A program made the position numbers and the translations under genes. From Peribacillus loiseleuriae (lineage in GTDB: Bacteria; Bacillota; Bacilli; Bacillales; DSM-1321), in assembly GCF_001183985.1 (NCBI RefSeq), contig NZ_LFZW01000001.1, positions 3,024,970-3,088,969 on the forward strand: a stretch of 64,000 nucleotides of DNA, in the 5' to 3' direction. The notes below the pieces were generated by a model. That model saw only the letters and a list, made by a program, of their open reading frames with translations. It had not been told where the DNA came from and ran no database searches. Below, piece after piece: positions 45,260 through 52,757 of the stretch (the first letter of the stretch is position 1; every line of letters starts with the position of its first letter).

Positions 45260-46356
45260 TCTTCCCACCTCATTAATAGTAATTCTGAACTAAAACCAGG
45301 CCCGAGCGCAGCCGCAAGCCCATATTCACCTTCACTTATATCTTGTTCCATAAATTTCTCCAACACGTAAAGTATGGTGGCAGAAGACATATTGCCATAC
45401 TCTCTTAGCACGTCCATTGAAATCCTCACCATTTCCTCGTTAAAACCTAATGATTCACAGTACGCATCAATCACTTTCTTACCACCTGGGTGAGCTATGA
45501 AATGATGTATATCTATTTGCTTTATATCGTTTTTATCGAGAAAAATTTCTACATTTGGTTTTAACCAATTACTAATAATCGTCGGTATATCTTTTGAAAA
45601 AATAACATGAAGGCCTTCATTTTTTACGTCCCAGCCCATGACATCTAATGAATCTGGCATTAATGTGGACTGCGTGGACAGTATTTTAGGAACTCGTTTT
45701 ACTTGACTTATATTTTTACGTGTAACTTTATCACCGCAAATAAGCGTACAGGCTGCCCCATCCGAAAACAAAGATGAGCCGATTAAATTACTTTTCGACC
45801 GATCATTCCTTTGAAAGGACAGGCTACATAGTTCGACTGATAGAACAAGCACTTTTGCTTTTGGAAATGCCTTGCAATATTCGAAGGCACGAGACAAACC
45901 TGACGCACCTCCTGCACACCCTAACCCCCACATCGGTATTCTCTTTGTATGAGTGGACAGAGGCAGAATATTCATAATTCTTGCATCGATGGTTGGCGTC
46001 GCTATACCTGAACTTGTTACAAAAAAAATCGCTTCGATGTCTTGCAATGCTACTTCTTGTTTTAAAAAAGTTCCATTAGATAGACAGCTTTGAATAGCTT
46101 TAGTTCCATATGTCACAGCACCTTCAATAAAAGCATTGTTTCGTTCTTCGAATGTATGATCTTGTTTAAACCAATCCAAATCTTTAATAAAATAGCGCGT
46201 ATCAACTTGTCCATTTTTAAAAGCTCTCAATAGCCGATCAATGTCTTTAAAAGAAGAACCAAATATTTCACGTGAAAATTCCATTAATTTTTCTTGAGCA
46301 AATAAATAAGGAAGTTGAATATGTGATGTTGATAGAATATATGGCAATATTTCCAC
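45256..46356 (-). CDS. bpsA: Type III polyketide synthase BpsA
   Basis: 366-aa chalcone-synthase-like enzyme that condenses acyl starters with malonyl-CoA into alkylpyrones. The catalytic triad is visible: Cys in GLGCAGGASGLSRA, His in HHFIAHPGGKKV and Asn in REYGNMSSATILYV. GTG 46356 opens the frame but lies on GGGGGTGG; TTG 46347 is a better spaced alternative. It is translationally coupled to ypbQ. Confidence 0.93.
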   Translation of the reverse strand: MEILPYILSTSHIQLPYLFAQEKLMEFSREIFGSSFKDIDRLLRAFKNGQVDTRYFIKDLDWFKQDHTFEERNNAFIEGAVTYGTKAIQSCLSNGTFLKQEVALQDIEAIFFVTSSGIATPTIDARIMNILPLSTHTKRIPMWGLGCAGGASGLSRAFEYCKAFPKAKVLVLSVELCSLSFQRNDRSKSNLIGSSLFSDGAACTLICGDKVTRKNISQVKRVPKILSTQSTLMPDSLDVMGWDVKNEGLHVIFSKDIPTIISNWLKPNVEIFLDKNDIKQIDIHHFIAHPGGKKVIDAYCESLGFNEEMVRISMDVLREYGNMSSATILYVLEKFMEQDISEGEYGLAAALGPGFSSELLLMRWEE

Positions 46357-46570
46357 CCCCAGTGATAATGATGGTTATGATTCCCAAAATTACTTTCTTT
46401 ATTCATAGCTTCAATTACTATTTATCGAGCAATAAAACCAGCCTAAATTCCTAAAAAAACGACATTATTCTTGTTTTTTTAACAAAATTTTTGTTATTTT
46501 CTAAAATTAATAATCCTAAATACCCAATAAAATGGTATGATTAATTATATTGTTTTATGGAGGAAATAGA

Positions 46571-47023
46571 ATGAGTATTACCACACAGATTACGAGCGTT
46601 TTAAACGGGACCGTTCAAGCAGTAAAGTCGATTATTCCACTCAATCTCGAGATGAGTAAACCATTATTAATTAATGAACCATTTTTACAGCAGGGCATTG
46701 GTGTCTTAATAGGTATGACAGGCGATGTCCGTGGAAGATTAATAATCGAAGGAAATTCAGACGCAATTGGTCGAATTGGTGAAACGATGTTCGGCATGAT
46801 GTTAGAAGGTGAAATGCTAGAATCCTTTGCTGCAGAGCTTGGGAACATGATTGCCGGACATTTAGCTACCCAACTTACGGTTGACAAGATCGTAATGGAT
46901 ATCTCACCGCCAACCGTGTTAGTTGGAGAAACCAAAATATATGGATTTAAAAAAGCCATACATTTACCCATAACGATTGAGGCCGATAAAATAATCCACA
47001 TTATATTAATGATTGAATCATAA
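46571..47023 (+). CDS. CheX-like phosphatase domain protein
   Basis: 150 aa. The CheX/CheC active-site helix is ESFAAELGNMIAGHLAT with the Glu and Asn of the ExxN motif, and the fold ends with the strand PITIEADKIIHIILM. CheX-type proteins dephosphorylate CheY-P or sit in unrelated signalling. It is a single gene between bpsA and a zinc-ribbon gene, with no chemotaxis genes beside it. The nearest receptor is at 55.5 kb. ATG 46571 has TGGAGGAAATAG before it. Confidence 0.85.
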   Translation: MSITTQITSVLNGTVQAVKSIIPLNLEMSKPLLINEPFLQQGIGVLIGMTGDVRGRLIIEGNSDAIGRIGETMFGMMLEGEMLESFAAELGNMIAGHLATQLTVDKIVMDISPPTVLVGETKIYGFKKAIHLPITIEADKIIHIILMIES

Positions 47024-47112
47024 TATCTACCCCACTAATAGAATGACTTATTACCAAAAAAGAAAGTAACAGTCGTAGTCACTTACTTGTGCCAAATATC
47101 ATACATATATGA

Positions 47113-47256
47113 CTATAGCTGATTTTCTGTGTTAAACCTGCGAGTTTGCTTTTGAACTTCAATGATAATATCTTGAAACTCATCTCTTCCACAATGCTCG
47201 CAAATTGGTTCTTCGGTTAACAATGCTCTGCAGTGTTTACAATACTTTTTTTTCAC
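47113..47256 (-). CDS. 47-aa zinc-ribbon protein
   Basis: GTG start with GAGAGTGGAG before it. The product has YCKHCRALLTEEPICEHCGRDEF, a CxxC...CxxC zinc ribbon, then a charged tail. It is a stand-alone gene convergent with the CheX-like one. Probably a nucleic-acid or protein-binding ribbon; no name known. Confidence 0.65.
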   Translation of the reverse strand: MKKKYCKHCRALLTEEPICEHCGRDEFQDIIIEVQKQTRRFNTENQL

Positions 47257-47623
47257 ATACTCCACTCTCTTTCTTATAAAGGATATTCATATAGTCCCGT
47301 AAAAAAGCTTGCGAATTGCATCAAAGCTCATGAATGACCGTCTGTGTTGCGCACGTCCTATGCGTAACACAGAAGTCCGCACATCCTCAAGTCCGGTCCT
47401 CAACGTTACTGTGTTACGTGAAAGGTTTGAAACGATCGCTCACAGAACTTCTCGGCTCTTTTTATCCTCCTTTTTTTGAACACACACTTATACTTATTCT
47501 TACAGGATATGAATGAGGTGGTTAACTGTTTCCATTTCACTTTACTTTTATTGCAAATAAAAAAGGCCATTTCAAATGGGGTTACCATCAAAACAGCCTC
47601 TTCTATATTATTTATACTATGGG
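47257..47623. other. Spacer between zinc-ribbon gene and pbuX remnant
   Basis: No coding frame looks real. It contains a strong hairpin, CTGTGTTGCGCA (47342-47353) with TGCGTAACACAG (47361-47372), and a third TGTGTTACG at about 47410. The origin is unclear. CCATTTCAAATGG at 47569-47581, next to an A-run, may be part of the old permease terminator. Confidence 0.45.
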
Positions 47624-48081
47624 TCAAGAAGCCTTCTTCTCAAGTACCACAGAATGATTAATCCTTCGCTTAGAAGGAATCATGTTGAATAAGATATTAA
47701 GGAAAATGGCTGATATACTACCTGCTACGATTCCGTTGCTTGTAAGGATCTGCAAACTTTCCGGTAATTTCAAGAAAATGTCTGGGACAACAGTGACACC
47801 AAGACCCATTCCCACGGAGCATGCAATAACCAATAAATTCTCCTGTCTTGCAAAATCAACTTGGCTCAGCATTTTTATGCCAGCAGCGATCACCATTCCA
47901 AACATGGCAATCATGGCACCGCCAAGTACAGATGAAGGGATTACTGTTGTTAGAGCTCCTATTTTGGGAACTAGCCCGATCACAACTAACATGGCCCCTA
48001 CAGTATAGATTACATTTTTACTTTTCACACCAGATAACTGAACGAGCCCTACATTTTGAGAGAATGCGGTAGGCTTCTAAA
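47624..48081 (-). pseudogene. pbuX: Truncated xanthine/uric-acid type purine permease (pbuX-like)
   Basis: Only the C-terminal third of an NCS2 permease remains: the frame can be read from 48081 as KPTAFSQNVGLVQLSGVKS, then VPSSVLGGAMIAMFGMVIAAGIKM-type family sequence, ending at 47624. In NCS2 proteins this PTAFSQNVGL block lies mid-protein. There is no start or 5' half upstream. In B. subtilis pbuX lies next to bpsA, so this is the native gene cut by a deletion or insertion whose far side is the accessory region. Confidence 0.85.
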
Positions 48082-48126
48082 TAGAACGAACCCTTGATAT
48101 GAAAGGTTTTCCATGTGTTTTTCATC

Positions 48127-48262
48127 CGTCATTGTAGGTTTGTTCCCACATATACTCTAACTGTTTAATAACTACATTATACGCACCTGAGAATTGAAAT
48201 TGCAACTCTGTAATTGCCTTATTCACCTGTGGAATATAAGTTTTATATTTTGTTCGTTACTT
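48127..48262 (-). pseudogene. Short coding remnant beside the pbuX breakpoint
   Basis: A frame without a plausible start reads ...YIPQVNKAITELQFQFSGAY and ends EYMWEQTYNDG before a TGA. It looks like the C-terminal tail of a lost gene. No family recognised. Weak support; it could be chance. Confidence 0.3.
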
Positions 48263-48322
48263 AAACTTTTTTCATTACATTTTTGATATAATTTTCCTAT
48301 CATTAAATTTAGGAGAACTGTT

Positions 48323-49117
48323 ATGAAAACAAATCAATTTTTTAAGGAGTATTTTTGGGGAATCCTATTCTTAATAACGCCCTCTATAATTATATTTAGC
48401 TCAGCATTTCCTTCATTAATAATATGGTCATTTTCTTTTTTTTCCATTGTATTTTTTTATGCAGCCATTCATATTAAATCACTTTGGAGGATTCTCTCAC
48501 CAGAAACCAATATTTCTAAACCCCTTATAGCTTTTTCGCGCTTGTACTTATTTATTTTTTCCATCCTCTTAGTAACAATGTCTTTTGCAATATTAGAAAA
48601 TATGGAAATACTTTTTATCTCAGAAATCATAACTAAGTCAACTTTTCTAATAATTATTAGTATTGTTTTATTCGCATCAGGATTTTTTATATATTTTTTA
48701 TTTGAATTTATTGCTGGATTATTCGGATATTTAAAAAGTCCAAATGGCTTTAATATTAAAAATAATAAAGACAAGTTCATTCTTGTAAGCTTAATTATCG
48801 CAACTTTCATTCTACCTGACTTTGTTTTTGGTCTATTATACTTTCTTGCTATAAGTATTTTCAATCCTGATATTATAAATGAACAATACTTCTTATTCTT
48901 ATTTGACTCATATTATGTTGGTTTTTTAATCCATTACGGTTTACCACTAACATCAGAATCGGTTGGCGTATATATAGAGATTGTTAATGATAACGGCATT
49001 GTAAGAATTATACAAATCTGTCATATCACCATTTGTAAATTCTTTGATCTAACTTTTATTTCAATTATTTTTAATTATATTATTCATTTTTTTAATAAGT
49101 TCATTAAAAGTTCTTGA
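48323..49117 (+). CDS. Multi-spanning membrane protein, unknown
   Basis: 264 aa with about six hydrophobic segments and a Phe/Ile-rich composition. The segment YYVGFLIHYGLPLTSESVG in the C-terminal third sits where a re-entrant loop would be, and it faintly recalls a channel pore region; I do not claim a function. TTAGGAGAACTGTT precedes the ATG. It is the first intact gene of the accessory region, and its AT-rich codon use differs from bpsA/dynA. Confidence 0.6.
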   Translation: MKTNQFFKEYFWGILFLITPSIIIFSSAFPSLIIWSFSFFSIVFFYAAIHIKSLWRILSPETNISKPLIAFSRLYLFIFSILLVTMSFAILENMEILFISEIITKSTFLIIISIVLFASGFFIYFLFEFIAGLFGYLKSPNGFNIKNNKDKFILVSLIIATFILPDFVFGLLYFLAISIFNPDIINEQYFLFLFDSYYVGFLIHYGLPLTSESVGVYIEIVNDNGIVRIIQICHITICKFFDLTFISIIFNYIIHFFNKFIKSS

Positions 49118-49204
49118 TAAGTTACTGCATCCCCCACACGATTGGCAGCAAGGATGGACAACGGCTCAGAAGCAAAGTTGGCTACCTAAGTTTGAAAGTT
49201 AAAA

Positions 49205-49560
49205 AAATAACAATCAAACCAGATAGCCGATTGCAATGATCGATTGTATAGCTTAGTTATGGTGTCCGTGTCATCGCCCCTATTGTCGTTAGCCTATTAC
49301 AGCTAAACAAGCTTACTCTTTCAGATAGCCCTGAGAGTTTCCCGTATTGGTACTTATAGCTTGTCCTACGCACCGTATAAAGTGCCTACCCATCCTTCGT
49401 ATCAGCACTTAATGGCAGCTTTCGCCCTTCAGATGGATTATAAACAATAGGGAGCAAATCCATCCTAAGTCAATTTATTTGCGGTCGCTGACTAAACGTG
49501 ACGTTAGTTATTTGCGTGTGCTTAACGGCTATTCACACGGGACACCCCAAAAATAAGCGC
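49205..49560 (-). ncRNA. Putative large structured RNA with intrinsic terminator
   Basis: No protein frame fits, yet the minus strand is full of helices: CCGTGTG / CACACG (49543-49515), GGATGGAT / ATCCATC (49466-49433), AAGTGC / GCACTT (49411-49379), ACAAGC / GCTTGT (49363-49307) enclosing CTCTCAG / CTGAAAGAG, and TTAGC / GCTAA (49306-49288). GAAA-type loops occur (GGGCGAAAGCTGCC, ACGGGAAAC). Near 49225-49201 a stem is followed by GTTATTTTTTT, like a terminator. GC content is clearly above the surroundings. Possible identities are an IscB/HEARO-type RNA, a group II intron domain I relic, or a new class; I cannot decide. Confidence 0.5.
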
Positions 49561-49782
49561 AAGAAAGCAAGCCCTTGAAATATACTTTCAAAAAATTTAT
49601 ACTAAAAGGGCTGAAGGGTTAATCCTATTCAGTTGTATTTCTGGTGAAATGCATTTTTAAACGAGAGTCTAGGCATTGCAGTGCTTAGGCTCTTTACTTT
49701 ATGGTGAAACTGACATAAATTGCATACATGAAAACAAGAACAAATAGCACTACAAAGAATTGATTCCTTGCTAAAAATGACC
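49561..49782. other. Spacer upstream of the structured RNA
   Basis: It contains the inverted pieces CAAGCCCTTGAAA and CTTTCAA and a repeated AAGGGCT. The RNA promoter could be here (TATAAATTTTTTG on the minus strand). An 80-aa frame at 49629-49871 overlaps the real gene and lacks a ribosome binding site, so it is not annotated. Confidence 0.35.
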
Positions 49783-50052
49783 TCAATGTATTCCACCTTC
49801 CCCTTCATCATAAACGGCCAGCTCATCATCACTTTCCCAGTCGTGGACTTTTGCTTTAAACTCAGTACCATTATTTAATGTAATAGTTAAGTCGATAGCA
49901 GCAATAGCATTCCTACTCAGCGTCTTAGATACAATTTCAAACGCTCTCTTTTCATCTTCACTCAGGAAGTTTGTAGAAATAGTAAGATTTAAGTTATTCC
50001 AGCCTGAAAATAAAGTTAGTTCCTTTGATTTTTCTGAATTATTGATTGTCAT
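49783..50052 (-). CDS. Hypothetical protein, 89 aa
   Basis: Acidic soluble protein (LTLFSGWNNLNLTIS, then KVHDWESDDELAVYDEG). No family recognised. ATAAAGGGGATAATTAAA before the ATG is a good ribosome binding site, so expression is plausible. It follows the 135-aa gene on the same strand after 115 bp. Confidence 0.6.
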   Translation of the reverse strand: MTINNSEKSKELTLFSGWNNLNLTISTNFLSEDEKRAFEIVSKTLSRNAIAAIDLTITLNNGTEFKAKVHDWESDDELAVYDEGEGGIH

Positions 50053-50166
50053 TTTAATTATCCCCTTTATAATTCGAATTTTTTATGTAGGGACAGCCAC
50101 TTAAACTGTCCAAGTCCTCATGTCTTCCGATGTTCCTATTCACGATGGTTCAGCCTGACCTACCGA

Positions 50167-50574
50167 TTAGCTCTGGTGTGCAAGATGAACCTTACCTTTG
50201 CAAAACTTCCTAATTTCGCTTTCGCCTTCTCTGATGAATTCAAACTCAATCGGATGATTCCCCCAATTAGTTTGAGAATCCAGTAAATACTGACAAAGAA
50301 GCTGTCTAACTGTTATTTCATTAATCGCTTTTTCCATTTCGTCAATCATCAACTTTCTGTCAGTAATCTTTACGTTATCAGCTAATAACGCATAGGTGGA
50401 TACCTTTAGATATGTGTCTTTTATTAATGTGGGTTTTGCAAAGCAATAATAAATGTTATTGTCATCAATATAGATCACTTCATTTTTCCCGATCAATTTT
50501 CCAAAGAGTTTGAGATAACGTGGCCTTTCACTTTGCGTTATATCATGTATACTAACCAAAACAGTTACGAACAT
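50167..50574 (-). CDS. Hypothetical protein, 135 aa
   Basis: Soluble protein beginning MFVTVLVSIHDITQSERP with mixed alpha/beta pattern (EVIYIDDNNIYYCFA, ELLMIDEMEKAINEI-like helix). It recalls small phage or island proteins, but I recognise no domain. AGTGGTGATCT precedes the ATG. Divergent from the Cro/CI-type regulator at 50763. Confidence 0.6.
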   Translation of the reverse strand: MFVTVLVSIHDITQSERPRYLKLFGKLIGKNEVIYIDDNNIYYCFAKPTLIKDTYLKVSTYALLADNVKITDRKLMIDEMEKAINEITVRQLLCQYLLDSQTNWGNHPIEFEFIREGESEIRKFCKGKVHLAHQS

Positions 50575-50762
50575 TAGATCACCACTTTCACTTTAATTAA
50601 TTTTTAGTTCAACTTATTGAACTTATGATACATCTTTATTTATCACTCGTCAATATCAAAATGAATAATAAATTCAACTTTATGAACTTTTTGTTTTAAA
50701 CATAGAATTCCCAAGGGCTTTAGCATATAATTTATCTATATGAGATGTGGGGAGTTGTTACT

Positions 50763-50990
50763 TTGGGACTTAAACCTAGTTATAAACCTTTAGAAATTAC
50801 TTTAATAAGAAAAGATAAAACTAAAACGGATCTCAAAAGAGATTTAAAAATCTCCCCTGCAACACTGGCTAAGATGTCAAAGGGAGAAAATGTTGCTTTA
50901 TCAGTTCTAATTAGTATTTGCGAGTATCTCGAATGTAAAATGGATGAAGTAATTGAATTAGTAGAAGATAAAGAAACCCCTACCGAGTGA
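50763..50990 (+). CDS. Cro/CI-type (XRE) small regulator, copy 1
   Basis: 75 aa. Helix-turn-helix in KTDLKRDLKISPATLAKMSKG, then VLISICEYLECKMDEVIELVED, the short YozG-like HTH_26 form. TTG 50763 is seven bases from GGGGAG; the ATG at 50745 is an alternative. The gene ends PTE-stop, with the stop in the loop of its terminator, exactly like the second copy at 55.16 kb. It is divergent from the 135-aa gene, which it may control. Confidence 0.85.
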   Translation: MGLKPSYKPLEITLIRKDKTKTDLKRDLKISPATLAKMSKGENVALSVLISICEYLECKMDEVIELVEDKETPTE

Positions 50991-51015
50991 AATTTAATCA
51001 CCTAGTAGGGGTTTC
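50973..51015 (+). terminator. Terminator embedding the stop of XRE copy 1
   Basis: GAAACCCCTAC (50973-50983) and GTAGGGGTTTC (51005-51015) are perfect 11-bp arms; the TGA stop (50988-50990) is in the loop. The stem thus encodes the last residues. Confidence 0.8.
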
Positions 51016-51049
51016 CGTTCATTAAACATTCCTATTGTAAATAAGTTGG

Positions 51050-51595
51050 TCAACTCTCTGTTAGCATTCTCTTCATTTCGCTTATCTCTAATTTGATCCT
51101 AGTTGATGTTACATGCCTACCTGTTTTTTCCTTAGCTAAAATGACATACCTTTCATTAAGGGAATCATAACTTTCATATAAATCTTCTCTTATAAATTGC
51201 CGCCCTATTTCACCTGCAACAGTTTCCTCCTCTTTTTTTAAACTTTCCATGTATTCCTTTATTGTATCTGATTCAATTCCTTTGGTGACAAATTCGTATC
51301 CTCTATCAATCTTTTCACTTCTGTACTCATAGTCAGGATCTAAATACCTTCCTAACTCTCTGCTGATTATTATCTGTATATAATCTTCTATAGATAATTT
51401 ATAATTTTCATAAGCAGAGTAGACGCTTGTGGAGTCAACGATAATCCTATTATTTTTCTTATCCAACATTGTAATTCTTTCTTGCCGATTGTCAACATTA
51501 TGTACCGGTAAACCAATTCCACACTTATCTACAAATTTATTTGCAATTGCTAAAATTTTATTGGGACTTGTCATAAGTAATTCATTCCTTATCAT
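51050..51595 (-). CDS. ImmA/IrrE-like protein with degenerate zinc motif
   Basis: 181 aa. The layout resembles the M78 (ImmA/IrrE) peptidases of mobile elements: a helical first half, then IIISRELGRYLDPDYEY where HELGHHLD would be, and later EEETVAGEIGRQFIRE for the third ligand region. Both histidines of the HExxH are replaced (S-R-E-L-G-R), so it is probably not a zinc protease. Start ATG 51595 has no good ribosome binding site; ATG 51574 has AAGGA 11 bases upstream. It is last in a minus-strand cluster of small genes (52.5-51.05 kb). Confidence 0.5.
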   Translation of the reverse strand: MIRNELLMTSPNKILAIANKFVDKCGIGLPVHNVDNRQERITMLDKKNNRIIVDSTSVYSAYENYKLSIEDYIQIIISRELGRYLDPDYEYRSEKIDRGYEFVTKGIESDTIKEYMESLKKEEETVAGEIGRQFIREDLYESYDSLNERYVILAKEKTGRHVTSTRIKLEISEMKRMLTES

Positions 51596-51619
51596 CTACA
51601 TTTTTGATACAATCAATCC

Positions 51620-51766
51620 TTACTTGTACTTCTCTAATATAATCTGCGCCTCTTTTCTGATGTAATCTTTAATTGTAAATTGATTTAAAAATGTAACACT
51701 TCGCACATAGAACTTTTTATCTTTAGTTTTCTTTTTTGGTTTGTTTAATTCATTTGATTTATCCAT
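51620..51766 (-). CDS. Small basic protein, 48 aa
   Basis: ATG 51766, seven bases after GAAGGAG. It starts MDKSNELNKPKKKTKDKKFY and has SVTFLNQFTIKDYIRKEAQ. Lys-rich N-terminus; no family recognised. It lies 24 bp before the ImmA-like gene in the same direction. Confidence 0.55.
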   Translation of the reverse strand: MDKSNELNKPKKKTKDKKFYVRSVTFLNQFTIKDYIRKEAQIILEKYK

Positions 51767-51799
51767 TTTCATGCTCCTTCACTCCAACAAAAGTAAAAT

Positions 51800-51952
51800 T
51801 TATAATTCCTTTTTATCGTCTTTTTCATTCATTATACTTAATATTTCATCAACTAGTAGATCAGTTACTTTTTCCATAATTATGTTGACTTCTTCTTTAG
51901 TCCTATTTGATGGAGTAGTCGTCATTATAATATCGTATTTAGGCTTTCTCAT
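51800..51952 (-). CDS. Small acidic protein, 50 aa
   Basis: ATG 51952 with GAGGGGATACAT upstream. It starts MRKPKYDIIMTTTPSNRTKE, then VNIIMEKVTDLLVDEILSIM, an amphipathic helix. No family recognised. 33 bp before the 48-aa gene, consistent with one transcript. Confidence 0.55.
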   Translation of the reverse strand: MRKPKYDIIMTTTPSNRTKEEVNIIMEKVTDLLVDEILSIMNEKDDKKEL

Positions 51953-52104
51953 ATGTATCCCCTCTAGTTGTCTTTTCTAAGCTTGCTCCATTAATTATTG
52001 CAACGTTTTCTTTATTTTTCATCAACACATTTTTCCCATTTTTGTTATTGTTTTTACAAAATAAAAAAGACACCCAATGAATGAGTGCCCAGCAAATTAT
52101 AGTA

Positions 52105-52263
52105 TTATGGACGAACAACACCTTGCTCTAAAATTACAATTCCTCCGATTGGTGGTTTTAGTGATTCGGAATGTCCACCTGTCCCTGGATCTAACAATAC
52201 CTTTCCCCCGATTGGTGGTCTTGTATAGCCGCCAACTTTATTACCCTTTACGATTCTTCTCAT
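52105..52263 (-). CDS. 52-aa peptide with two PPIGG repeats
   Basis: ATG 52263 follows AAAGGAGGG by five bases, one of the strongest ribosome binding sites of the region. The product starts MRRIVKGNKVGGYTR, then PPIGGKVLLDPGTGG and PPIGGIVILEQG, ending VVRP. The duplicated unit PPIGGxVxLxxG is unusual and has no Cys, signal peptide or leader motif. It could be a peptide precursor or a small beta-turn protein. No known family comes to mind. Confidence 0.6.
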   Translation of the reverse strand: MRRIVKGNKVGGYTRPPIGGKVLLDPGTGGHSESLKPPIGGIVILEQGVVRP

Positions 52264-52316
52264 GATATCCCTCCTTTCATCTACGTCAATTCGACATATA
52301 GGTGTATATACCCTTT

Positions 52317-52520
52317 TTATTTCCAAACAGGCTTCTTATGCGATTTTCTCTTCCCTCTCAAGGTAATGAAATTCTCTTCTTCATACTTCCTGAATGCCTC
52401 ACCAATTAAAAAATGCTCATGATTTATTCTGTTCTCAATTTTCACTGGCTTCTTTGTCAAATCCCCAAAAACGTAAATATAATCTTTAGTTACATGAATT
52501 TTTGCTTGAATCCTCTCCAT
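52317..52520 (-). CDS. Hypothetical protein, 67 aa
   Basis: ATG 52520 is preceded by TTTGGAGGGGTATT. It starts MERIQAKIHVTKDYIYVFGD and ends in a basic tail RGKRKSHKKPVWK. The longer frame to 52628 lacks a ribosome binding site. It is the first gene of the minus-strand small-gene cluster and is divergent from the HEPN operon. Confidence 0.6.
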   Translation of the reverse strand: MERIQAKIHVTKDYIYVFGDLTKKPVKIENRINHEHFLIGEAFRKYEEENFITLRGKRKSHKKPVWK

Positions 52521-52727
52521 AATACCCCTCCAAATTTTGCTACTTAATACATTTGAGATAATGGTAAAATAGTCCTTGTTAAAATTGTGAAAATTTTGGA
52601 ATTTATTTGTATCTATAAATCTTTTCACCTACTTTATTGACTACATTACATTTATAGGAGATTATTGTTCAAAAGGAATAATCTGTAACACAATATAACG
52701 AGTAAATAATTATTTTAAAAGATGATA

Positions 52728-52757
52728 AAGGTGGATATTATGAATGACCGTTTCTAA
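52728..52757 (+). promoter_or_regulatory. Ribosome binding site and five-codon mini-ORF before the HEPN gene
   Basis: AAAGGTGG (52728-52735) is correctly spaced for ATG 52740, which reads ATG AAT GAC CGT TTC TAA. This MNDRF-stop mini-ORF is in the same frame as the large gene, whose first ATG (52758) directly follows the TAA. It is either a coupled leader peptide or a nonsense mutation at codon 6 with reinitiation. Confidence 0.6.

Noticed and set aside
49205..49560. RNase P RNA or tmRNA as identity of the structured RNA
   Set aside because: The conserved RNase P core phrases and the tmRNA tRNA-like ends and tag frame were not found.
51939..52121. 60-aa minus-strand frame between the PPIGG peptide and the 50-aa gene
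   Set aside because: No ribosome binding site before either ATG, and it overlaps the well-supported start at 51952.
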